The notes beneath the pieces are model-generated. The model saw only the letters and a list, made by a program, of their open reading frames with translations, had not been told where the DNA came from and searched no databases. The translations under genes were made by a program, and so were the position numbers. Of a stretch of DNA of 64,000 nt, positions 46,001 through 58,017 are shown piece by piece. The DNA lies in NCBI GenBank assembly GCA_029204225.1, contig MU831576.1:62001-126000 (forward strand), read 5' to 3'. This stretch comes from Diphasiastrum complanatum. Its lineage: Eukaryota; Streptophyta; Lycopodiopsida; Lycopodiales; Lycopodiaceae. Numbering within the stretch: the first letter of the stretch is position 1; each line of letters starts with the position of its first letter.

Positions 46001-47038
46001 TTTGTTCAAAGTGAATATGATCCCACTCTTTACATTAAGTTTGATGATGTTGGTATTGTACTTTTACTCATTTATGTAGATGACATCATCATTAGTGGAA
46101 ATAGTGTTGATGGTATTGAAAAAATCCAGATAGATCTATCCTTAGAGTTCAAGATGGTAGATCTAGGGTGTCTTCACTTCATCTTAGGCATAGAAGTACT
46201 TAGAGGGCCTGATTTTATCTTTATAAGTCAAGTAAACTATGCTCAAAGTCTTTTGAAGAAGTTTAAGATGGAAGTATGCAAAAGTGTTGACACACCAATG
46301 GAGCAAGATGTAAAAGTGCCAAATGAAGATGATGAAAGATCCTTCATGGACATCACTTTGTTTAGGCAACTTATAGGTTCCTTAATGTGGATCACTATAA
46401 CTAGACCAAATCTTAGCTTTAGTTTATGTAGGTTGAGCCAATCCATGCAAAAGCCATTGAATATCCATTGGAAAAAGGCTAAGAGGATTCTAAGATACAT
46501 CTCGGGTACATTGGATTTTGGGATTCTATATAGAGGAGATGTGATTAACCTTCATGCATTTAGTGATTCAGATTTTGCAGGGGACAAGAGGGATAGGAAA
46601 TCAACAAGTGCCTATTCAACTTTCATAGGATAAGGTGTGGTTTCATGGCTTTCAAAAAAGCAAGAAACTATATCTCTATCTTCAATCGAGGCCGAGTACA
46701 AAGCTTTGACAACCACTACAAAGGAGGTACTTTGGATCAAGAGATTATTGGTGGAACTAAAGATCATGGATTCAGAGGAGGCACCAATCATCTACAATGA
46801 CAATATATCAGCCCAACACCTTGCATCTAACCCAATCTTCCATGCAAGATCTAAGCACATTGAGATATGCCATCACTTTGTGAAAGAAATGGTGCAAGCC
46901 AAGGAGATTGCTTTGGAGCATGTTCCAAGCAATGAATGTGTAGCTGATCTACTTACTAAACCACTTCAAAAGACACCTTTTATGAAGTTCAGATCATCAC
47001 TTGGAGTGATTAGTAAAGCAATGATTGAACCAAGCTAG
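43070..47038 (+). pseudogene. gag-pol: Copia-2 gag-pol polyprotein with two in-frame stops
   Basis: One frame of 1323 codons from ATG 43070 to TAG 47036-47038. Capsid region residues 1-190 (NYSIWKVRMESIM near the start), CCHC knuckle CYYCSKMGHYASEC from residue 256, protease WWIDSGASSHM with Asp314, integrase HHCC start LWHKRLGHVN (about 445), integrase core with D511 (HSDVH), D573 (SDNGGEF) and E609 (NGVAERR), giving D-D(35)E. RT has YVDDIIISG at 1002-1010. RNase H has SDSDFAGDKRDRKS and EAEYKAL, ending MIEPS. Only two lesions: TAA at 45530-45532 in the integrase-RT linker (where relatives have Glu in KEWY) and TAA at 46631-46633 in RNase H (where relatives have Gly). All catalytic residues are kept. 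As translated, RT would be lost. Confidence 0.95.
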
Positions 47039-47041
47039 ATA

Positions 47042-47052
47042 GTGAGGAGGAG
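47042..47052 (+). promoter_or_regulatory. Copia-2 polypurine tract
   Basis: GTGAGGAGGAG abuts the 3' LTR start; the same AGGAGGAG core is used by Copia-1. Confidence 0.85.
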
Positions 47053-47734
47053 TGTTAAAAATTCACAATTCTAGCTTGACTAGTTTTGGTCATATGACTT
47101 GTAAATAGTTAGATGGTCATGATGTGGCTTGTCACACGTGCCAAATAGCATAGGATTCCATTCATAAGGATGTTCTCAAGTAGACCTAAGTGTTAGAACC
47201 TTTGGAATGAGTCCAAATTATGCTTAGATACAAGGGAGAAAAAATAGGAGCTATTTTTGGTAATTTTTGCATTGTTGAGGGATCTCCAAGATTCCAACCC
47301 TAACTTGGTAGGGATGAAAGATCCACCAAAATTAGCATTAGGGATAGGTTTAGGGCTACTCATACCTGCCCAAAACCGTGATGGATCATGTATATACAGG
47401 TGATGATATCTCACCAAAATCAATCAAGCAATTTCATGATTTTTCTCTCATAATGGTGCAATTGCTCTCTATGTTCATAATTGTTTGAGTACTTGTGATT
47501 ACTAATGATTATAGGATTGAATGTAGGTCTGGTGTACAGTACTCAGACTGTGGGAGGCCGTACTTTCACACGTGTGAAGCCTTCTTCAAGGATTTGGGCC
47601 ATTTAGTGAGGTTCAAGCATAGATTTTTGATGGATTTTGATGGTTCAACTTGTGCTAATCTTATGAAATCATAATCTATTGTTTCCCTCATCATTTCAAG
47701 TGTTTTAGGATCCTTATTTGCTGTAATTTTTACA
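47053..47734 (+). repeat. Copia-2 3' LTR
   Basis: Near-identical copy of the 5' LTR, ending TTTTTACA before the TAAAC target duplication. Confidence 0.95.
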
Positions 47735-47739
47735 TAAAC

Positions 47740-47913
47740 CATTTAATTTTTACAAATGGCTTAAAAGTCTCGTTTACTATTATCTATTAATGAAATAACA
47801 ATGTGATCAGTGGATTGAACTTACACACATTGAGTGCCATATCTCTCACACTTAATTCCATAGTTTTGATCAATTGGATTTGTACATGGATGATGTCATG
47901 CCATGCCCCAACA
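47740..47913 (-). repeat. Ty3 LTR, right part (split by Copia-2)
   Basis: Continuation of the LTR cut at 41577: CAATGTGATCAGTGGATTG, AACTTACACACATTG and TGCCATATCTCTCAC match the 988-1635 LTR by position. It ends CCCCAACA (minus strand TGTTGGGG). Confidence 0.6.
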
Positions 47914-48690
47914 CTCACTAGACTTTGAAAGTCAAAACTTTCAGTATTTCTTTGATATTAGTCTACTTATGCTCATGTATCAATTATGCATACTACTCAT
48001 CAATATAAAAGGAGGTAAAAGAACCACACATGATTAATAACAAGAACACGAATATAATCAACATTTTCAATCATAACATACCAACACCTTTCAAAGAAAT
48101 TACGTTCAAAAGAGGCTACAAACAAGAATCATCATCTCATAAAAATCAATGTTTGAAATCCTACAATCCATACAACTGGCAATAAAAGTCCGACATCACC
48201 TCTTTGGACTGACTACCAATTCTTGATCAAAATCAAATTTGATCACGATTGAACGTAATGAGAGACTGATCATACTGAATGAAAGATCACTCAACTATTG
48301 AGATACTAGCATTTCAATATAACACTTTCTTTTATATTCAAGTAGCTTAAATTGTACTCTCATGATACAAAATGTACCTACCTCTGTAATTGCCTCCATA
48401 TATGTGGCTAGCTAGGATGGTGCTGCTAAAGGGTGACATGGTACAATTTGCAATACGCATTGGCCGTATGACCAACTCAATGTCCTCTCGAAGTATGACT
48501 CTCATTTACATCATGATGATGGGGATTCCCATGAATTTTCTCGTAGTAAGAGCAAATATTGAGAAGGGATTTCCATGGGGAATAATGAGACAAGAAATAG
48601 CAAAAAAAGTCACCCAAAAAATGTTCTCTAGATTTCTAATATATGTGCTCAAAAAAATCAGCATAATCTAAGAATAGAACTGAAAACTTG
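47914..48690. other. No recognisable feature
   Basis: AT-rich flank. A plus-strand frame 48390-48671 has no recognised motif. Confidence 0.25.
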
Positions 48691-48699
48691 GTTCCCCAG

Positions 48700-49000
48700 A
48701 AAGTGTGAAGAATGTTGATTTTCAAACACGTGGAGGAACGAAGCCTCTAGTTCCTCAGCTGATTCTCACGCTTTGTACACCAACAAGAGCACGACTAAAC
48801 AGAAGAAGAAGAAAGGCTCGAAGCAATCAAAGCAAGACCAGAAACCAGCACAGCACAAAGAACAATCGAATCCGCAAACAAAGAAGAAGTTGTTCTGAAG
48901 ATACTACAAGAGAAACAACCACGAGATCCAAGACTGTCGGATACTACAAGCCACTACCTTTTTCTAAAAAATTATATGTTCACAAAAACGTTGTTGTATA
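48700..49000 (+). pseudogene. Copia gag C-terminal relic
   Basis: Basic Lys/Gln/Arg-rich coding-like sequence (reading GSKQSKQDQKPAQHKEQSNP in one frame) leading to RYYKRNNHEIQDC, which resembles the second half of a degenerate CCHC knuckle (H..C retained, first Cys pair lost). It lies left of an LTR fragment of the same family as the 28-kb copia stub. Confidence 0.4.
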
Positions 49001-49085
49001 TTGCCAAGGCATTGCCACAAATTTCTTGAAAAAAAATGTGATGGTCTAAAATTGAATGCAAGATGCTTAGCAGCTATTTTCAAAT

Positions 49086-49175
49086 CCTAGTTGTGCCCTT
49101 GGAACTATGGCATAATGGTTAACATTTCATTTTATTATCTCAATGATTGAACTCTTATTCAAAGTGTGTGCATGA
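49086..49175 (+). repeat. tRNA-like patch, possible SINE head
   Basis: GAACTATGGCATAATGGTTAAC has an A-box-like core (TGGCATAATGG) and, about 35 bases later, GATTGAACTC, a weak B-box-like word. No cloverleaf can be drawn; low confidence. Confidence 0.25.
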
Positions 49176-49248
49176 TATGACACCAATATAAAAAAATACA
49201 TGAAATAATTTTGTGAATGCAAACAAATAGTCTTTATTTAGAAACAAG

Positions 49249-49527
49249 TCGCGCTAACAGCTCGACGAGCGTGGAGTCTTGTACTATCACGCTCAACCGA
49301 CAACAAGAGCAACATTATTAGAGGGTGGCTAACCAATAGATTAGCGTTAAACCTCTCTTGTAATAAGTTGCTAAGCTATCTTGTAATTTCCCCAGATGGG
49401 ATATGTATAGGATAGAATGATAGAAGAAAATATACTTCTAGAGGTGTGCAGAAGTAGAGAGCAGTCTTAGCGTTCTGTTAGCATTGTCAGCTATGCATGA
49501 AAGTCTGCCAATGAGCAAAACATGTGA
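49249..49527 (+). repeat. Copia LTR fragment (family of the 28-kb LTR)
   Basis: Shares GCTCGACGAGCGTGG and GCTATGCATGAAAGTCTGCCAA plus the order of intervening words with 28252-28758, but is truncated on the right where Copia-3 sequence begins. Confidence 0.65.
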
Positions 49528-49710
49528 AGGATTTCAGATCATTGATGATCCAATCCACAAAAAGATCTTGGGATACAAAAGAAGCTACTCTACCAATCTC
49601 ACCAATGTAGAAAAATCAGCATCTACACACAAAATGAGATGCAAACTCTGACTATTCCAAATCTACATGCAAATGCTGAAAATTTGATATGCAATCTATA
49701 AGCCATGATT

Positions 49711-50074
49711 TTATAGGGTGGATCAACATCTGTGTTAGATCCTAGATTGAGATAGCAAGCAACATCCTTTGAACTCCATTTTTTATCATTGGATAGAAGT
49801 GAGTGTTCTAAGGTCTTAGACTTTTCATTTCACACATATTACTGTGTTTGAGTTGAAAGTAAATTCCTAGAGAGTTTATCAGTACTTTGAAACTCATGGG
49901 AGAGATAGATTTCTTGCTTGCATGTGCTTCTTCTTTTGTGACTGAAGCAAGATCCAAATTCAAGATAGATTGATTTTCTGTATTGAGAATTTGTTCTCAC
50001 ATATGTTGCTAGATTTCATAGGGTGGATCAACATCTGTGTTAGATCCTAGATTGAGATAGCAAGCAACATCCTT
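49711..50074 (+). repeat. Direct repeat in the Copia-3 leader
   Basis: A 56-60 bp sequence (ATAGGGTGGATCAACATCTG... to GCAAGCAACATCCTTT) occurs at about 49713-49770 and again at 50019-50074, 306 bp apart and essentially identical. The second copy lies about 40 bp before the gag ATG. Confidence 0.85.
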
Positions 50075-50117
50075 TCACCTCAATTTTTTATCATTAATAG
50101 AATTCCTCACCAAGAAG

Positions 50118-53100
50118 ATGTCTTCATCTGGTTCACATTTCTTAAAGCACAGTGAGAGATTAACATCTTCCAATTATGCAATGTGGAAGATCAGAATGGA
50201 ATCATTATTGATTCTACAGGATGTAATGGATATTGTGAGTGGAGTTGAAGAAGAACCTGCTGCACCTAATGAAGCTGCAGCATTCCACAAAAGAACCAGA
50301 ATTGCCCTTCATTTTATGAAAATGAATGCTACTAATGAAGTGTTAAGAGAGATCAGATGCACCATTACCAAGGAAGCTTGGGATACTCTAAAAATAGTCT
50401 ATGAAATAAAAAATACTTCTAGATTGCTTACACTTAAAAACCAGATATTTCTAAGTTATCAGAGAGTAGATGAAAGTTCTTCATCATATGTCATGAGAGT
50501 CAAGAATCTTCATCAAGGGTTAGCTAGTATTAGTGATGCTCTTAAGAACACTGAACTTGTTCAAGTAGTCCTAAATGAACTTAGAAATGAGTATGAGAAT
50601 ATTGTGCAGACTTATTCTGTCAGGGAGGATCTACCATCCTTGGAGACACTGCAAGGTGTTCTCATTGCTGAAGAAAGCAGGCAAGAGAACAAGATGTTGA
50701 GGATCAACAGACTTTCATTGAAAGATGGTGGAGATGAAAAAGCACTCTTCATCAAAGACAAGTCAAGAGGCAAGGGCAAAGGACAATAACATTTCAAGAA
50801 GGACAAAGCCAAAGAAGGTGGTGAGGATCAGTCCTCACAAGCTGCAACATCCAGTGGCAAGAAGAAGCTGTCAAAGATCAAGTGTTTTTTCTGTGGCAAG
50901 AAAGGACACTATGCATCAAATTGTTTCAAGAATAAGAACCAATCTAAGCAAGCTAACCTTACTAATGAGGATGAGTGTGAGGGTGTAGAGAGTGAAAGAG
51001 AGGATTCATTAATGATGTCTACTTTTTCATCTTTTCCTTTTAAGAATGAAGAAGTCTGGTGGATAGATAGTGGGGCTAGTTCCCATATGTCTAGTTCTAG
51101 AAACTCTTTCACTAATCTCATGCCATATCTAGGTGCAAAAAAATCAATCTATACTGCTAATGATGTAGAGTGTAGAATTGAAGGAATAGGTAGTATTCCA
51201 TTGCATGCATCATCATCAAAATCTTTTTGCTTACATGATGTACTTATGTACCTAGATTGACCAAGAATCTCATTAGTGTAGGACAATTGTTTGATAGTGG
51301 ATTGGATGTCAAGTTTCAAGTTGACAAGTGTATAATCTCAAGAGAAAATGAAGTTATTGCTAGAGGATCTAGAATTGGTAAGTTGTACAAACTAGATTCT
51401 AGGGAGAGTGCTAACATTTCAGATATTGCTTATAAAACCAAGGTTCTACAGGAGGATCTGTGGCACAAGAGATTAGGTCATCCCAATTTCAAAGCCATGC
51501 AATCTATGGTCAAAGAAGAAAAAGTTGTTGGTCTACCAAAGACACTGTCAAAGGAGCTTCTACCTTGTGAAGCTTGTGTGCTGGCAAATTCACGCAGAAG
51601 GTCTTTTCCTAGATCAAGTATCAAGACAAAGCAACCAATTGAACTTGTACACTTTGATGTTCATTTCTCATCAACTAAGAGCAAAGGAGGAGCCAACTGC
51701 TTTGTCTCTTTTGTAGATGATTATACAAGATATTCTTGGATCTATATGATGTCTTCAAAAGCCATGGTCTATGATGTTTTTCTTACTTTCAAAGCTTATG
51801 TAGAGAAGCAGTTTCCTTTCAAGTTAAAAGCTTTAAGAAGTGATAGTGGAGGAGAATACACTTCCAATAAGTTTAAAGACTTTTGTGAGAGAGAGGGTAT
51901 TTAAAGAGATTTTTCTTGTTCATATACTCCTCAACAAAATGGAGTTGCAAAAGCCGTTAGGCTAGAAGCTTCTCTGCCTAAAGAATCTTGGGGAGAGACA
52001 GTTGCATGTGCAAACCATCTTTGTAATAGGCTTTCAAATCTTGCAATAGGAGGAAAGACACCATTTGAGATGTTGTACAAGAAAAAGCCTAAGGTAGATC
52101 ATCTTAGGATTTTTGGCTGTGTATGCTTTGTGCAAGTGCCTCTAGAAACTAGGAAGAAGGAAGATCCTAGTGCAGTAAAAGGAATTTTTGTAGGATATGC
52201 ATCCACTAAAAAATCATACAAGGTTTAGTTGCCCTCTACTGACAAAAAAGTTGTTAGTAGAGATGTGATCTTCCATGAAGATCAGAAGTTTAACTTGGAT
52301 GATGCACAGATCAAGGAGACTCATGTAAGGTCTACAATCATCAATCTTGATGTTGTTCAAGAAGAGGTAAGGCCGAGGCTTGGGGAGAGCAAATTCAAAC
52401 TACCACAACCAGAAGATCTACACGAGCAAGATCTGAGCCAAGGAAGCTCACATATGATGAAGAAGTAAGTGGAAGGTGAAATTTTCTATCATGTAATTTT
52501 TATATCAGATGAAGAGCCTAAGGATGTCCAAGAAGCTTTTCAATCCAAGGAGTGGTTGAAGCAATGAGCCAAGAATTTGAAGCCTTGATATCAAATAACA
52601 CATGGGAGCTTGTGGAGCCACCAAACAACATGCATGTGATTGGATGTAAGTGGGTATTCAGAATCAAGTATAATCATGATGGATCTATCAATAAGTATAA
52701 AGCAAGACTTTGTGCCAAAGGCTACTCACAGATCAAAGGTCTTGACTATGAAGACACCTTTGCACCACTTGCAAAGATGGTAACAATTCGAATACTCATC
52801 TCTCTTGCATGTTTTCACAAATGGAGTATGTTCCAACTTGATGTTTCTAATGCATTTCTCAATGGTTACCTTGAGGAGGAGATTTATATGGAGTAGCCTC
52901 CAGGTTTTGTGAAGGAAAGTCTGTATGGACTGAAATAGACACCAAGGTCTTGGTATGCAAGGAACAATTCCTATCTCATATCACTCGGATTTTGTCTAAG
53001 TGAATATGACCCTTCTCTGTATTATAAGTTTGTAATTATTCTTCTCATCTATGTAGATGATATCATTCTTTGTGGAAACAATGAGAAGTTAGTTGAAGAA

Positions 53101-53690
53101 ACTAAGCATGCACTTGGTACTGAGTGCAAGACTTAGGAGTTCTTCACTATATTCTAGGCCTTGAAATAGATTTTTGGAAAGGTCATGCATTTATAAGCCA
53201 AAGTAGATATGCACTTTTCATGCTCAGGAAATTCCATATGGAGGACTGTAAAGGCATAGATACACCTATGGAACACACTGTAAAAGTTCCTATTAAAGAT
53301 GATGAAAAATCCTTTGAGGACATCACTTTTTATAGGAGTCTTATTGGCTCACTTATTTGGTTAAAAGTGACTAGGCCTGATCTAAGCTTTTGTGTTCATA
53401 AGCTAAGTCAACACATGCAGGATCCAAAGTTATATCATTGGAAGTTGGATAAAAGAGTCTTGAGGTATATATCTTCTACCTTGGATTATGGACTTTACTA
53501 TGAAGGAGAAGATCTGACTTTGATTGCTTTTTCAGATTCAGATTTTGCAGGGGACAGGTTGGATAGGAAATCCACAAGTGCTTACACTATATTTCTTGGA
53601 GGAAATTTGGTTTCTTGGCTATCAAAGAAGCAGGCAACTATTTCCTTATCATCATGTGAAGCTGAATACAAATCTCTTACAACCACTTGA
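50118..53690 (+). pseudogene. gag-pol: Copia-3 gag-pol, disrupted
   Basis: Gag starts MSSSGSHFLKHSERLTSSNY at 50118. CCHC knuckle CFFCGKKGHYASNC (about 50884-50925), protease WWIDSGASSHMSSS (about 51058), integrase LWHKRLGHPN and FDVHFSSTKSKGG (Ser of HSDVH replaced by Phe). In the core a deletion fuses PQQNGVA to KAVRLEASLPK (about 51950), removing the catalytic Glu and about a dozen residues. RT has IYVDDIILCG (about 53050). Stops at 50787-50789, 51902-51904 and 52226-52228, frame changes near 51245, 52480 and 53115. The plus-strand frame ends at SCEAEYKSLTTT in RNase H, continuing on the other strand from 54605. Confidence 0.9.
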
Positions 53691-54605
53691 ATATGAAAAA
53701 ATCTAACTCTTCACTATGAGAAATGAATGTCAGAAATAATTCTAAGTGTTCAATATGGGAAAAAGAGGCTGCTCTTGGGTAGAGAGAAAAAATCAAGCAT
53801 AGAAAACTCGGGTAGAGAGAGAATGAGTCCAAAACACCAAAATCTCTATATTCACAATGTGGCAAAACATGCCCAGCTTTTCCTACATGAGAGAGACTCG
53901 AATTCCTACAGTGGAGCTGCATGGAAAGTCCACTTAACTGAACTAATTCACCTACCATAGATCTACATGTGTAACTACATGCATGTATGTTGCATGTACT
54001 GCATGTCAACTCATAAAACTGCCTAGACATGTGTAGATCACTGAAACTACTTTGCATGTTGCATGCACTGATTGCATGTGGCTTGCATGCATACAGTAAA
54101 ACTTTGCATGCTATCTAAACATCTGCATGTCATCATAATTGAACCTATCTAGCTCAAATCCGAGCTACACTAGAAGGATATGTGCTCAATTCACACTCCT
54201 TTTATGTACAGCATGAATTTTAGTGGAAATCACCATGGACATGACCCCAAACTTGAGATAGGAAGATAATATTTTAATAATCTTCATACTCCTTTTTAAA
54301 ATTTATGTTCCTATCAACATAGACTTTGAAATTAGGCCAAGGTTAGACCTCATCTTCATAAAAACATTCTTGAGTAGAGGTTTGGTGAGAAGATTTGCAA
54401 CACAATCTGAAGATGAAACATGCTCCAATGAGATCTCTCTCCCAATGACTTTTTCTCTTACAAAATGATGAGCCACTTCAATATGCTTGCTCCTTGCATG
54501 ATGGATTATTTGCAAGAGCCTGAGCAGAAATGTTATCATTCTTGATAATTGGTAAATCTTCATCTGCATAACACTTTAGCTCCAAAAGTAGCCTTTTGAT
54601 CCATA
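53691..54605 (-). pseudogene. Inverted RNase H tail and LTR piece of Copia-3
   Basis: The minus strand from 54605 reads KEVLWIKRLLLELKCYADED, NDNISAQALANNPS, then (frameshift) HARSKHIEVAHHFVREKVIG and LLTKPLLKNVFMKMRSNLGL to a stop near 54303. This is exactly what should follow EAEYKSLTTT of the plus-strand frame (compare Copia-2: EAEYKALTTTTKEVLWIKRL). Beyond the stop the minus strand has AAAAAGGAG and AAAAGGAG purine tracts and then LTR-like sequence with TCTCTCTACCCGAG, as in the Copia-1 LTR, and dense GCATG/CATGC words (53960-54120). It ends at the breakpoint at about 53690. Confidence 0.8.
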
Positions 54606-57600
54606 AAACTTCCTTTGAAATGAAGAGCATTTTGATGGAGAAAGAGTTATGGGAGATCGTGGTAGGTATTGAAGTCCGGCCAAATACCACTCCAAGTCAT
54701 ATGAGGGCCTTTGATCAAAAGGGGCTGAGAGCATTGTCCTTGATCAATCTTTTAGTGAAAGACCATGTGATCACTCATATAAGTGATGCCATGATGGCTA
54801 GGAGAGCTTGGGAATCTCTTAGAATGCAATTTCAATCTTACAATCCAGTTCGGGCCATGTTCTTGAAGTCGAGATTGAACGCAATAAGGATGGAAGAAAG
54901 TGAATCAGTGGAATCTTTCGTCACCAGGATAAAGGAGCTAAGAGATCAACTTGTGGCAATTGGAGAACCAATTAGGGACGTTGAATTGGTACATACCACA
55001 ATGAGCGATGTTTCAGAAGGGCTATAGATTTTTGTGAGTGGCATTGCTTCGAGGGAGAGGTTGCCTACTTTTGAAGACTTCCACGGAATCATGTTGCAGG
55101 AAGAGCAACGTCACGAAGTGGTGAAGTCAAGGCAAACTCCACAGGAGGATCAAGCCTTGCTTGCTAAAGGCAAGTAGAAAGGATGGAAAAGGATTCCTAA
55201 GAAATTCAAGGATGATGATGACGAGGGAGAGTTGTCATCAAAAAAGAAAAAGAAGAAGAAAGACAAATGTTACTATTGTCACAAACTGGGTCATTGGACA
55301 CGTGAGTGTTACAAGAAGAAAGCGGACATAAAGGCAGGAAAAGTGACTCAACAAGGCAACATTGCCAAAGATGATGGAGAAGATGACGAGACAAGTGTCT
55401 TTTCATCGGCATTGGCATCCCAAGTTGATGATGGTGCTAGATGGTTCATAGATTCAGGCACCACAAGGCATATGATCGAGAAAAATAATTGGTTTGAGAA
55501 ATTCTCACCAATCCATGATGGGGATAAAGTCACTCAAGCCAATGGGGAGGAATGCCAAATACAGGGTGTGGGCAATGTACCTGTGCAGTTTTTTGATGGT
55601 AAAATCAAGAACATCCCTAATATGCTTTATGTTCCTGGACTCAAAAAGAGTTTGCTTTTTGTTGGTGTAATGGCAAATCAACATCTTAAGGTTGAACCTG
55701 TCAAGGATGGATGTCTTATGAGGGATATGAACCACAACTATAAAGTGGTGGCAAAAGGTTATAGAGATAGTAACTGTGGCCTTTATAAACTGGATGCTGC
55801 AAAATCAGGAAAATATGGTTTGGCTATCTCAACAGCATCTCAATCTGAGTTGTGGCACAAAAGACTTGGTCATTTGAACTATGGGAGCTTGAGATTGATG
55901 GCAAAGCTGAAGATGGTAATAGGGTTACCGGCATTGCAGGATGATCATCATACAATATGTGAAGGATGCGTCATGGGAAAGCATCACAGGGAGACATTCA
56001 AAAAAGCTGGAGCTGCAATAGCTAAAAAACCGGTGGTACTCATTCACAGCGACCTGTGCGGCCCAATGAAGACCATGTCGTTGGGGAAAGCATATTATTT
56101 TATGACTTTCATAGATGATTACTCTAGGAGGACATAGATTTATTTCTTGAAGAAGAAATCTGACGCTTTTGCTCGTTTCAAGGAGTTCAAGACTTTGGTA
56201 GAGAACTGACTGGATGCACACATTAAAGTGGTAAGATCTAATAGAGGGGGCGAATACAAATCTGATGATTTTGAGGACTTTTGCAAAGAACATGGCATCA
56301 AAAGACAATTCACACAGTCACACATGCCGCATAGTAATGGTGTAGCTGAAAGGAAAAACATGACTATTATGGAGAGTGCACGCTCCATGATGAAGCAAAT
56401 GGGCTTGGCCGATTCACTTTGGTCGGAAGCGTGCAATGTGGCAACGTTCTTACAAAATAGGAGCCCTACAATTGCGGTTTCAAATTGAGTGACATTTTGA
56501 AGTGTCGAGAGCCATCAACCTTTGATGAGGCAAAAGTCACAAAGAGTGGCAAAGGAAAATGAAAGAGGAGATAGAATTCATCCACAGGCATGATACATGG
56601 GAGTTGGAAAGAAACCCATTGACAACAAATGGGTGTTTAGAACAAAGTTTCATGTGGATGGCACGATAGCAAAGCATAAGGCACACCTAGTAGTGAAGGG
56701 TTATGAGCAAAGCAAAGGAATTGACTATGAAAAGACATTTGCTCCAGTGGCTAAGTGCACTACGCTACGCCTTTTCATTGCCCTAGCATCTCATTTTGGG
56801 TGAAAGATCCATCAAATGGATGTGAAGTCCGCAGTTTTGAATGGTGACTTAGAGGAAGAAGTTTACATGGTCCAACCGTAGGGCTTTATGGCAAAAGGGC
56901 AAGAACATAAGGTATGTAAACTACACAAAGCACTTTATGGCCTTAAGCAAGCGCCACACGCATGGTATGGATGCATTGACATTTACTTTCTTTCTCATGG
57001 GTTTGTAAGAACAAATTCAGATCCAAACCTTTATGTTCTTATAAATGATGATAGCATTGCCTTGATTGTACTTTACGTTGATGATATCATTATCACGGAC
57101 AATGATGAGAACCTCACTCGTTCTATCAAAGCTAACTTATGCAAGCAGTTTGAGATGACAGATTTAGATCTTATGCACTATTGCTTGGATTTCGAAGTAT
57201 GGCAAACTGGCAGTGATATCAGGCTATGTCAAAACAAGTATGTGGGCAAGATATTGGAGAGATTTTACATGACAGAGTGCAAACCTTCCATCATCCCTTG
57301 TGAAGCTAGTAAGAAATTATCTCGTATTGATGATAGTGCACATGTTGACGCTACTCTATTTCGTCAGCTAGTTGGGAGTTTGATATATCTTACAACTACA
57401 CGTCCTGATATCTGCTATGTTGTAAGTTTGATTAGCCAATTCATGTCATCACCCACTATGGACCATTGGAAAGCTGCAAAAAGGATTTTGAGGTATGTGA
57501 AAGGTACACCTAACCTTGGCCTAATCTACAAAAGACAAAGTGTTTTACCTAAGTTATAGGGTTATGTTGACGCTGATTGGGCAGGAAGTATAGATAGTCA

Positions 57601-58017
57601 ACAACAGGTTATGCCTTCAATTTTGATAGCGGTTGTTTTTCATGGTCTAGCAAGAAGCAAGATACTATTTCTCTTTCTTCTATAGAAGCCGAATATAAAG
57701 CGTTGAGTTCTACTACCTAGGAAGTTGTTTGGCTACGTAAGTTGTTATGTGAGATTGGCATGAAGCAGGTAAATCCTACTGTTATTTTCTGTGACAGTCA
57801 AACTGGAATACAATTGGCTAAGAATCTTATCTTTCACGCAAGGACAAAACATATTGAGGTAAAATATCACTTTGTGCTTGAGAAGCTACAATCTGAAGAT
57901 ATAAGTATCGTACATTGTTCTACGTTATTACAAGTTGTTGATATATTTACGAAAGCTTTAAGTAAAAAAAAGTTTGAGACTTTTAGAGCCAAACTTGGCC
58001 TAGATCTGGTTATGTAA
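54606..58017 (+). pseudogene. gag-pol: Copia-4 gag-pol, disrupted
   Basis: Starts inside gag (FEMKSILMEKELWEIVVGIE). CCHC CYYCHKLGHWTRECYKKK (about 55267-55320), protease WFIDSGTTRHMIEK, integrase LWHKRLGHLNYGSL, HSDLCGPMKT and SNRGGEYKSDDF (Asn for the catalytic Asp of SDxGGE), SNGVAERKN. A deletion near 56489-56560 removes the integrase C-terminus and linker. RT from KPIDNKWVFRTKFHVDG with YVDDIIITDN (about 57075). RNase H YVDADWAG and EAEYKALSS in shifted frames, and a tail FHARTKHIEVKYHFVLEKLQ. In-frame stops near 55027, 55175, 56137, 56208, 56488, 56803, 56881 and 57559, and a frameshift near 57600. Confidence 0.88.

Larger units (their letters stand above)
41578..47734 (+). mobile_element. 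Copia-2: young, near-intact Ty1/copia element
   Basis: This element of about 6157 bp is flanked by a perfect 5-bp target duplication TAAAC (41573-41577 and 47735-47739). Its LTRs (about 681 bp each) differ at only about two substitutions by eye (TATATATAGG/TATATACAGG and GTGAATCC/GTGAAGCC). It has a primer site, a leader of about 800 bp, one long gag-pol frame and a polypurine tract. The insertion lies inside an older Ty3 LTR. The LTR similarity makes it the youngest recognisable event in the window. Confidence 0.95.
49530..54605 (+). mobile_element. Copia-3: degenerate element with inverted 3' end
   Basis: Leader (49530-50117), gag (50118 on), protease, integrase, RT and part of RNase H on the plus strand to about 53690, followed by its own RNase H tail and 3' untranslated/LTR sequence in inverted orientation (53691-54605). 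No 5' LTR or primer site is recognisable. The proteins are closest to Copia-1 among the elements here (shared phrases such as VDHLRxFGCxCF and KKEDPSA). Confidence 0.75.
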
